Below, one piece after another: positions 58,307 to 64,000 of a stretch of 64,000 nucleotides of DNA. The stretch is from NCBI GenBank assembly GCA_001319865.1, contig BBSL01000309.1:62001-126000 (forward strand), in the 5' to 3' direction. Position 1 is the first letter of the stretch. Each line of letters starts with the position of its first letter. Both the position numbers and the translations under genes were made by a program. Source of the stretch: Burkholderia sp. E7m39. GTDB lineage: Bacteria; Pseudomonadota; Gammaproteobacteria; Burkholderiales; Burkholderiaceae. The notes under the pieces were generated by a model. That model searched no databases and had not been told where the DNA came from. It saw nothing but the letters and a program-made list of their open reading frames with translations.

Positions 58307-59038
58307 TTAACCTCTGGGGCCCCGCGCGATCAGATCGCCAAGGGTCCGTTTCATGGGCACGAGACATTGGAGGGGGAACTGCTCGCCGCACTTGCCGGCC
58401 AGCATCTCCTTCCAGAATGCAAATTCGCCTCGTGGGTGATTGACGCGCTTTCCACCCGCGTTGGGGTGCGTGAACGCAGATTCAAAGAAGCCGCTTTCCC
58501 AACCTTCAATCGACGCAACGTCGATGCGGGCGGGGACGCGCGCGGAACCGATACAGATGGAACCGTGGTCCCACGTGTTGAAGTACGGCGGTTCGAACAG
58601 CGGCGTGTCAGGCGTCGGCCGGACAGCGCCATCGAGCGCATAGACGAAGAAGCCGTTAGTACGCGCCTGAAAGATCAGGCCGGGATGCGGCACCACTGCG
58701 GTGACGGTGCCCAGCTCGGCGCAGTCGAAAAATACCCGGCGCATCGTCGGTCGGCACCACCACGTCACTGCCGTCCGATCGATTGCGAGAACCGTCTCGG
58801 GCAGAAATTCCGCATTGGCCGCACAGCGCTCGGCCAGCGAATCGAGCGCGGTGAACAGCGCCTCGCGGTCCACCGGCCGTCCGGCACCGATCACCGGGCG
58901 CTTGCCGGTATTCGAAACGGGATGTGCAGTGGCATAGACCGGGTGGCTTTGCCCGTCACGTGGATGTGAATAGAGCAGGATCGCGCCACTCATCACCAGT
59001 TCAGTTGAATGCCCCGTCGAGAGAAGCAGATTATTCAT
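58307..59038 (-). CDS. PRTRC system protein B, E2-like
   Basis: A 243-residue protein, PRTRC B, whose family has been assigned to prokaryotic E2-like (ubiquitin-conjugating-type) folds. Visible are VVPHPGLIFQA, GFFVYAL and a motif NTWDHGSICIGS containing Cys162, the candidate for the E2-type active cysteine. It lies seven bases before protein A and 11 after protein F, so the genes are co-transcribed. A thioester-transfer role is inferred from the family, not shown. Confidence 0.85.
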   Translation of the reverse strand: MNNLLLSTGHSTELVMSGAILLYSHPRDGQSHPVYATAHPVSNTGKRPVIGAGRPVDREALFTALDSLAERCAANAEFLPETVLAIDRTAVTWWCRPTMRRVFFDCAELGTVTAVVPHPGLIFQARTNGFFVYALDGAVRPTPDTPLFEPPYFNTWDHGSICIGSARVPARIDVASIEGWESGFFESAFTHPNAGGKRVNHPRGEFAFWKEMLAGKCGEQFPLQCLVPMKRTLGDLIARGPRG

Positions 59039-59049
59039 TTGCTGGTTCC

Positions 59050-60195
59050 TTAGGCACTACGCGTGAGCAGAGCCACCACGCGATCGACCTGTCGAAGAAT
59101 GGAAAAGCCCAACGACCAATCGGCGTACTGCTTGCGGATTGCGTCGGGAGATTGAGCGAGCGCGATAAACCCGTGGAACAGGGAACCATCGCCACCGCAG
59201 TTGAAGTACTCGTAATGCGTGTCGAGAATGTCGCCGGTGTATCCGTTGTCACAAGCCGCGATCGAGGTCGCCGCGTAGATGACTTCCGGCCGGAATGCCC
59301 AGTCGAACAAGGCGCGCGGTCCGGCCCGGTTGAGCAGAACCGTCAGACGTTCAAGTTCCGCGCACAGCGCGCGGACCCAGCCCGTCTGCGTCCAGCCAAG
59401 ACGCCGTAGCGCTTCAATACCGAGCGCTGGATCGTTGCGCCAGCAATGGCGCCTGGCGTTCCAGCGACCGATTTCCATGTTCGGCGGACACACGTCGTCC
59501 CGCACCACCGAGGGGAGGTAATGCTGGAACTCCTCCGGCTCATCGCCAAAGCGATCTTTCAGCAGTTCGACGGCATCCTCATCGTCGCACCACGGATCGC
59601 CGTCCCAGTTCCACTGCGCGAACATGGAGAGGAAATCGTCCGGCGTGCGCATGACCAGCGTGCGGAACGACGCACGGTTGATGAGAATCAGCGCCGTGGC
59701 CAAAAGGCGCGGGTGCGCCTTCATGAGCGGCGCCGCGCGACCCTCGATCACGTAGACGTGGTCCTCCGGTGTTTCGATGCCCAGATACAGCGGTGAAGTG
59801 GGCTCGAAATCGGCTGAATCCGTCTGATACATGATCTGCTCCTGCACTGCATTCGTGTCGAGCAGATATGGCCGGAACAACAGACGCTTCATCGCGCCGC
59901 ATTCGCGGCGCACCCAGGCGAACAGCGCCTGAGCCATTGCGTCGCCAGCACTCGAGAACGCCTTCACATCAGCTGGCCTGAGCCGCCCCGACGTAAAGTG
60001 CTCACCCACCAGCGCGCTCGCCTCGCGGTCCGCTGGCCACTTCAACGACGGTCGCACCGCAACAGCGCGCGACAGTTCGGGAAGGGTCAGAAAATCATGG
60101 GCAGGTCGACGTCGGGCAACGGCACGCTGCGCCGGTTGCCAGCTGACGCCGTCGAGAGCGACGTCCGGATCAGCAGGCCGAGGATCGAAGAACAT
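59050..60195 (-). CDS. PRTRC system protein F
   Basis: A 381-residue protein recognised as PRTRC F by its place and size, with FRPYLLDTNAVQEQIMYQTD, WNWDGDPWCDDEDAVELL and FNCGGDGSLFHGFIALAQSP. No enzymatic motif is clear and the family has no known function. The terminator of the C gene lies just upstream; AAGGAG precedes the ATG, so it probably starts a separate or attenuated message with B, A and ThiF. Confidence 0.8.
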   Translation of the reverse strand: MFFDPRPADPDVALDGVSWQPAQRAVARRRPAHDFLTLPELSRAVAVRPSLKWPADREASALVGEHFTSGRLRPADVKAFSSAGDAMAQALFAWVRRECGAMKRLLFRPYLLDTNAVQEQIMYQTDSADFEPTSPLYLGIETPEDHVYVIEGRAAPLMKAHPRLLATALILINRASFRTLVMRTPDDFLSMFAQWNWDGDPWCDDEDAVELLKDRFGDEPEEFQHYLPSVVRDDVCPPNMEIGRWNARRHCWRNDPALGIEALRRLGWTQTGWVRALCAELERLTVLLNRAGPRALFDWAFRPEVIYAATSIAACDNGYTGDILDTHYEYFNCGGDGSLFHGFIALAQSPDAIRKQYADWSLGFSILRQVDRVVALLTRSA

Positions 60196-60221
60196 TGCTC
60201 GATCTCCTTGTCATGAAAAAA

Positions 60222-60241
60222 AACCGCCCTTTCGGGCGGTT
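60222..60241 (-). terminator. Intrinsic terminator between PRTRC C and F
   Basis: Minus-strand stem AACCGCCC-GAAA-GGGCGGTT followed by TTTTTTTTC. It splits the PRTRC cassette into E-C and F-B-A-ThiF units. Confidence 0.88.
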
Positions 60242-60291
60242 CAGAGGTGGATTGCATCGCCTCATCGGCGATGCATTTCATGAGCGCGCGC

Positions 60292-60510
60292 TTACGCATC
60301 GCTACCCTTGGCACCGGCCGCACGCATGAACGTGTAGCGAGCGGTTTCTCCGTCGTAGACCGGGCCCTCGATGGCAGCCGTGGTCAGCTCGGGATACTGG
60401 GCGGAATACAGATCGCGCACCTCTTCGGGAGAAAAGGTCGGACCGGGATCGACGAAGTTCACGCCGTTGTAGACGAATTCGCGGACCAGACGGGTAATGG
60501 AAATGGACAT
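60292..60510 (-). CDS. PRTRC system protein C, ubiquitin-like (beta-grasp)
   Basis: A 72-residue protein starting MSISITRLVREFVYNGVNFV, then DPGPTFSPEEVRDLYSAQYP and a final strand ending AAGAKGSDA. The family is classed as a prokaryotic ubiquitin-like beta-grasp protein. The C-terminus ends KGSDA and not in Gly-Gly, so if it is conjugated it must be processed or linked differently. The start at 60510 has GAGG upstream; the frame start at 60522 has none. Confidence 0.85.
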   Translation of the reverse strand: MSISITRLVREFVYNGVNFVDPGPTFSPEEVRDLYSAQYPELTTAAIEGPVYDGETARYTFMRAAGAKGSDA

Positions 60511-60518
60511 GGAAAACC

Positions 60519-61022
60519 TCAACCGAGCAAGGAGAGCAGATCAGTGCCGGAAGAATTGCCGGCACCAGCGGACGTTGTAGCGGCGGGCGCTGCAGGCGCT
60601 GCCGAACTGGATGCCGACTCGTCGTCAGCGTCGTTGTCGTCAGCGTCGTTGCCGTCATCACCCTCGTCCCCGCTGCTGGCGGCAGTCGACTGCGCGGCTT
60701 TCGCCGGCGCCGTCTTGCTGCCTTTCGCGAGAGACTTCTGTGCCTTGGACGCCAGGCTCTTTTCCGCTTCCTGCAGGATCGCCGCCGTTGCAGCCACCTG
60801 TTCGGACAGGGAAGCATGCGCCGACGAATATGAAATCACCGCGGCCACAAAACCCTCATCGAGTTCCGCCGGCGTTGCGGTGAGCACGAGCGGCTGACGC
60901 AATGCAGCTTCCTTGCCATCGCCTTGCGGAACGACCACGACCGCCATGCGATCGTTGTCCATCTTCAGGGTGAGTTGCAGCTTGCCGCTGGTTCGCACCA
61001 GCGCTTCGAGTTGCTGAAACAT
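60519..61022 (-). CDS. PRTRC system protein E
   Basis: A 167-residue protein: an N-terminal beta-rich domain (LEALVRTSGKLQLTLKMDND) with helices, then a low-complexity acidic Asp/Glu/Ala/Ser tail and a short end GTDLLSLLG. This is the typical PRTRC E layout. The acidic tail may mimic DNA or mediate partner binding. It follows ParB and precedes C by eight bases. GGAG precedes the ATG. Confidence 0.82.
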   Translation of the reverse strand: MFQQLEALVRTSGKLQLTLKMDNDRMAVVVVPQGDGKEAALRQPLVLTATPAELDEGFVAAVISYSSAHASLSEQVAATAAILQEAEKSLASKAQKSLAKGSKTAPAKAAQSTAASSGDEGDDGNDADDNDADDESASSSAAPAAPAATTSAGAGNSSGTDLLSLLG

Positions 61023-61044
61023 GAAAGACTCCAGAAAAGAGAAA

Positions 61045-61062
61045 CGCCGCGCGATGGCGGCG
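61045..61062 (-). terminator. Hairpin and T-rich run after the parB gene
   Basis: Minus-strand CGCCG/CGGCG stem followed by TTTCTCTTTTCTG, ahead of the E gene. A modest terminator. Confidence 0.6.
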
Positions 61063-61107
61063 TATACATATAGAGGGGTACGGGACGCAGAGCGCGCCCC
61101 GCGATTT

Positions 61108-62802
61108 TCAGAACTTCAGCACCCTCGGCAGCTTGCCCGTGTAGTCGAAACCTTCGACCGTGAGCAGCGCCTCGATGACCTCCGGCTTCGATTTCGCGAA
61201 TACCTTCCTGAAGTTGTCGCCAAGCGCGGCACGAATGCCAAGCTCGTCGGCGAGCACCATCATTTCGGACTTCGTGATCAGCTCAAGAAACTCCTTGTCG
61301 AGCTTCCAGTGCTTTTTCAGATCCAGCTTGTGCGCCTTGCACAGCTGCGTCAGGTTATTCACCTCCAGCCCTTCGATCGCGGCGAATAGCATCGCAATCA
61401 TCAGGTCCGCCTGTTTGCTTTCGTTCGTCGCTTGCACGGCGTCGATTGCTTTGGGCAGATTGGCCAGAGGTGCCTCGCCTTCCGCGAGCCGCTCGAAGAG
61501 CTTGCGGAATGCACCGTCATCGATCTGACGGGCATAACCGCTCAGCACGACAGCAATCAGATACTGGCGGGCCAGTTCGTGATTCATGCCGATGTCCAGA
61601 CGCAGCGCCTTGCGCCACAGCTTCACGCGATAGGTCTTCACCTTCTCGGACTCGGCAATAACCGTGACCGAGGGGTTCGTGGACGCGGCGGCACTGGCGG
61701 TTTTGCTGCCGGTGCCAGTCGCGCTACCAGCGGCGCTCTTTGCCGCGGGCGCGGATTTCGCACCATCGGCCTTCGGCGGCTGCTTCGCAGCCTTTTCAAC
61801 CTGGATGCGAGCCGCTACCTTCTTCATGTTGCAGACGGTGTCGAAGCATTGGCCGCGATAGACCTTGCCGATCGAATCCGGCAGGCCGCTCACTGCCGCA
61901 CCGTAATTGGCACACCCGTGACAGGCTTGCGCCTGTTCGAGGCCGACGCCATTCGTCCCTTCGACCGCCAGCTGCACCCGCGTGTTGTTGTCACCAGCCC
62001 GCACGATGCGCACGGTCTGGAACTCATCACGCAGCCCAGCGGCTGTCGCCTCAAGCTGCTTCTCCGTTTTTTCGTTGAAGCAGGTCCGGTTGGTGCAGTT
62101 GCCGGTGCCGATCGCTTCGCCAAACATCTGCGCCTGCGTCGACGAGTTGTGCGGGCAACCCGCGCAATCCGCCTTGTCGAAAATGGCCGAGGCCAATGCG
62201 CACGACGCCGATTCGACCAGCTTCTTCACGTCGGCGACGGACCGCTTCTCCGCGACAACGACGGGCAGTACCTTGTCCTGGTTCTCTTTCGAGAGCGCTG
62301 CCAGCAGTTCAGCGTGAGCGATATTGATTTTCCGCTCGCTCAGCGCATCGAGCACCGCCTTCGAACAGTTCAGCAGCGCGAGGCGGCTGTCCAGTGTCGA
62401 GCGTGACCAGCCAAGGATCTTTGCCGTCACGTCACGATCGCCACCGTGCAGACCGAGCAACTCGGCAGCGTCGACGGCTTCTTCCGAAGGCGAGAGGTTG
62501 TCGCGCTGGATGTTTTCGGTGAGCGCAATACGGCGCGCTTCAACTTCGTCGACGTCCTTTACAACGATGGGCATCGGGAAGTCTTCACCGTGGGCGTCCA
62601 TGGCGCCGCGATAGCGGCGGCCGCCAGCGATGACCTCATAGTCGAAATCGTCCTCCGTTACCGGACGGACGATGATCGGCGTATCGACGCCATGCGCGCG
62701 AATCGACTCGGTCAGTTCCGCCATCGCCTTCGGATCGAAGTACGTACGCGGGTTGCGGCCAAGCTTGATACGCCTGAGAGGAGCAGTAAGTTGTTGTTGC
62801 AT
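61108..62802 (-). CDS. PRTRC system ParB-family protein
   Basis: A 564-residue ParB-type protein. The N-terminal ParB/Srx fold has IKLGRNPRTYFD, VIAGGRRYRGAM (the GxRR box) and LTENIQRDNLSPSEEAVDA, followed by a helix-turn-helix. ParB proteins use this region to bind CTP and DNA. The C-terminal half adds cysteine clusters (CAGCPHNSS, CTNRTCF, CHGCANYG), probably zinc-binding and typical of the PRTRC version. It is the first gene of the cassette with a full leader. The ATG at 62802 replaces the longer frame to 62967. Confidence 0.9.
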   Translation of the reverse strand: MQQQLTAPLRRIKLGRNPRTYFDPKAMAELTESIRAHGVDTPIIVRPVTEDDFDYEVIAGGRRYRGAMDAHGEDFPMPIVVKDVDEVEARRIALTENIQRDNLSPSEEAVDAAELLGLHGGDRDVTAKILGWSRSTLDSRLALLNCSKAVLDALSERKINIAHAELLAALSKENQDKVLPVVVAEKRSVADVKKLVESASCALASAIFDKADCAGCPHNSSTQAQMFGEAIGTGNCTNRTCFNEKTEKQLEATAAGLRDEFQTVRIVRAGDNNTRVQLAVEGTNGVGLEQAQACHGCANYGAAVSGLPDSIGKVYRGQCFDTVCNMKKVAARIQVEKAAKQPPKADGAKSAPAAKSAAGSATGTGSKTASAAASTNPSVTVIAESEKVKTYRVKLWRKALRLDIGMNHELARQYLIAVVLSGYARQIDDGAFRKLFERLAEGEAPLANLPKAIDAVQATNESKQADLMIAMLFAAIEGLEVNNLTQLCKAHKLDLKKHWKLDKEFLELITKSEMMVLADELGIRAALGDNFRKVFAKSKPEVIEALLTVEGFDYTGKLPRVLKF

Positions 62803-62805
62803 TGC

Positions 62806-62857
62806 AGGTTCTCCGTAGGGGGAACCCGCCCCCGATCGGGAGTTGGTTCCCGATGGG
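62806..62857 (-). promoter_or_regulatory. Three-strand RNA leader, copy 14 (before PRTRC parB)
   Basis: In mRNA sense, helix A is CCCATCGGGA/TCCCGATCGGG with one bulge. Helix B is GGGAACC/GGTTCCC (perfect, 7 bp). Helix C is GGTTC..CC/GG..GAACC, including the GGAG ribosome binding site. Confidence 0.75.
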
Positions 62858-62865
62858 TCAAGATG

Positions 62866-62923
62866 GATGCCGTGCGAGCCGGCGGTTCGATGCGTCAGAG
62901 ACGCGGGTGATTCAACAAAGATA
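62866..62923 (-). promoter_or_regulatory. Promoter region, leader start hairpin and second hairpin of parB
   Basis: A TATCTT -10-like sequence (62918-62923), then ATCACCCGCGTC-TCT-GACGCATCGA, then GCCG/CGGC and ATCCATCTT. The order is the same as at 49831-49886 and 55101-55159. Confidence 0.55.
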
Positions 62924-62986
62924 CGCCTTCCAGGTAACGCAAACCCCCGAAAAGCTGGACAAATCAATGCCGCTAAGAAAAAAAAT

Positions 62987-63007
62987 GGCCCACCGCGATG
63001 GTGGGCC
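62987..63007 (-). terminator. Intrinsic terminator of the gene at 63025
   Basis: Minus-strand stem GGCCCACC/GGTGGGCC followed by ATTTTTTTTTC. Confidence 0.88.
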
Positions 63008-63024
63008 TGGGATCAAGGGTCGTG

Positions 63025-63387
63025 TTACTGCGAAACGCTATCGCGCTGCCACTGTTCGAGGAAGAGCCGTGCGATCGTCTTCGCAAGCGGCATCGTCACG
63101 GACACGGCGCGCTGGTCGGTCGGCGCTTCCAGTACATTCAATACGAACGTCAATGCATCGACGACAGGCGTTGTACCGGATGAGCCACCGGTGAGGCGCG
63201 TAGCGATCCATTCCATGAGAGACAGTTGATCGCGCTTCCAGTCTCTATCGTCGTGGACGTAGCCGAAGCGCTCACAGAGCAGTCGATGGAAGTTCTTGAA
63301 CTCGCGCTCCGCTTGCGCGTGGGCTTCGCTGTCGCTATCGGCTCGCGAACGCAGAGAAGCGTTGCTTTCGGAAAGGTGGGGTTGCAC
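63025..63387 (-). CDS. Hypothetical protein, GTG start
   Basis: A 120-residue helical protein containing HAQAEREFKNFHRLLCERFG and LEAPTDQRAVSVTMPLAKTI. No family recognised. The start is GTG at 63387, eight bases after GGAG; the ATG alternatives do not fit. It lies between the methylase and parB with its own leader and terminator. Confidence 0.58.
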   Translation of the reverse strand: MQPHLSESNASLRSRADSDSEAHAQAEREFKNFHRLLCERFGYVHDDRDWKRDQLSLMEWIATRLTGGSSGTTPVVDALTFVLNVLEAPTDQRAVSVTMPLAKTIARLFLEQWQRDSVSQ

Positions 63388-63394
63388 GGCAATT

Positions 63395-63440
63395 CTCCAG
63401 AGTGGGAGTTTGCCCCCAACGGGAGCAGTCTCCCGTTGGG
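63395..63440 (-). promoter_or_regulatory. Three-strand RNA leader, copy 15
   Basis: In mRNA sense, helix A is CCCAACGGGAG/CTCCCGTTGGG (perfect, 11 bp). Helix B is GGGAG/CTCCC. Helix C is CTCC/GGAG over the ribosome binding site of the GTG-start gene. Confidence 0.7.
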
Positions 63441-63476
63441 ATAAAGCAGGTGGGCCGCCGTTGGCGGGAAAGTCCG

Positions 63477-64000
63477 CTAGAAAAGCGTTAGCTGGTCAAT
63501 CTTGTCGAACACGGTTCGCTCCCGCGTACCGCTTGCGAGTGACTGCTCGAAAAGCTCAGCCAGCGACGTTGCATCCCGACTGAGCGTCGGCGCCGGTGGA
63601 GTGGCCTGGAGGGGTTCGCGCTCCAATACGGCCAGGTCAGCAGGTTCCGCTTCTGCCGACACGGCTCTTTCCGGCAGGGCCACAGCCGTCCCGGCCTGCC
63701 TGACTTCCGCTTGCCCTTCCACGGCGACCGCCGCTTTAAGAAGATCGGCCTCAAGTCGGCGCCGCAACCTGAACGTCCAGCCGCCAAGGATATGCGCGGG
63801 GGTGTACCACGTCCCCCAGACTTCCATCGACAGCGCATTGCCGTGCACAACCGTCGCCGGAATGTGCAGTAGCGATAACTGGACGTACGTCATGTGGACG
63901 CAACACGGATCGATATCAATGCAGGTTGCGTGCATCGCCTGCTGATAGTTACGACCTGCCGCGAGGATCGAATCAGCTGCGGCAATGACCATGCCGCCAG
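63477..64000 (-). CDS. DNA methylase (N6-adenine type), C-terminal part, cut by window edge
   Basis: The last 174 residues or so of a protein whose N-terminus lies beyond base 64000. GGMVIAAADSILAAGRNY, CIDIDPCCVHMTYVQLSLLH and IPATVVHGNALSMEVWGTWY match the S-adenosylmethionine-binding end of N-6 DNA methylase-family proteins; the catalytic (N/D)PPY motif would be outside. The rest is a low-complexity linker and a short tail VFDKIDQLTLF. It may modify the element's own DNA, in line with the other modification genes. Confidence 0.7.
   Translation of the reverse strand, partial: GGMVIAAADSILAAGRNYQQAMHATCIDIDPCCVHMTYVQLSLLHIPATVVHGNALSMEVWGTWYTPAHILGGWTFRLRRRLEADLLKAAVAVEGQAEVRQAGTAVALPERAVSAEAEPADLAVLEREPLQATPPAPTLSRDATSLAELFEQSLASGTRERTVFDKIDQLTLF

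Noticed and set aside
1-64000. CRISPR arrays, rRNA and tRNA genes
   Set aside because: No regularly spaced repeat array and no cloverleaf or rRNA-like sequence was recognised in the window.

Overview
The window looks like part of a large accessory replicon, probably a megaplasmid or integrative element, from a Burkholderiales bacterium of the Paraburkholderia/Caballeronia/Burkholderia kind. The basis is high GC, a fused indolepyruvate ferredoxin oxidoreductase, a DUF3717 protein, an H-NS-like protein and a complete PRTRC gene set. This host assignment is an inference from gene content; no rRNA or tRNA gene was found.

Bases 1-9.8 kb are metabolic and decaying DNA: one intact indolepyruvate ferredoxin oxidoreductase, then broken genes (enoyl-CoA hydratase fused to an F420-type NADP reductase, an Old Yellow Enzyme, an SRAP protein, a DUF1232 protein) and two IS110-family transposases. 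At 10-13.7 kb on the plus strand lie a tyrosine-recombinase-like protein without a visible catalytic tyrosine, two unknown genes and a UvrD-type helicase.

From 13.7 to 26.5 kb nearly everything is on the minus strand and concerns nucleic-acid modification and repair: a DpdA-like (tRNA-guanine-transglycosylase-like) protein, a DndC-like PAPS-reductase-family protein, a GntR regulator, an SbcC-like and an SbcD-like protein, a NADAR protein and several unknowns. A hairpin-rich RNA candidate lies at 26.5-26.6 kb. At 27-33 kb are an alanine/proline-rich membrane protein, a bactofilin, a second UvrD helicase and unknown proteins.

Bases 33.4-44 kb form one minus-strand conjugation operon: VirB11/TrbB, VirB2/TrbC, VirB3/TrbD, VirB4/TrbE, VirB5/TrbJ, VirB6/TrbL, a MOBH/TraI_2-like protein with lost metal-ligand histidines, a TraD coupling protein and a DUF4400 protein. 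VirB7-VirB10 are absent from the window.

From 46 to 64 kb come a MoxR ATPase/DUF3150/DUF2201-VWA operon, many small membrane or unknown proteins, then the PRTRC cassette (ParB, E, C, F, B, A, ThiF). On family knowledge it encodes a ubiquitin-like system: an E1-like ThiF, an E2-like B, a JAMM-peptidase A and a ubiquitin-like C. The right edge cuts a DNA methylase.

The most striking signal is not a gene. About fifteen minus-strand genes, including the DpdA-like, DndC-like and ParB genes, are preceded by the same three-strand RNA architecture with different sequences. Helix A is (CCC..GGG)/(CCC..GGG). Helix B pairs the 3' side of A's first strand with a downstream strand. Helix C pairs that same downstream strand with the Shine-Dalgarno sequence. 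The pairings are kept although the bases change, which suggests a shared translational switch. Six operon leaders also start with a small hairpin, GCGTC-NNN-GACGC-ATCGA. Many of these genes also have their own intrinsic terminator, so the accessory region is built of individually controlled units.
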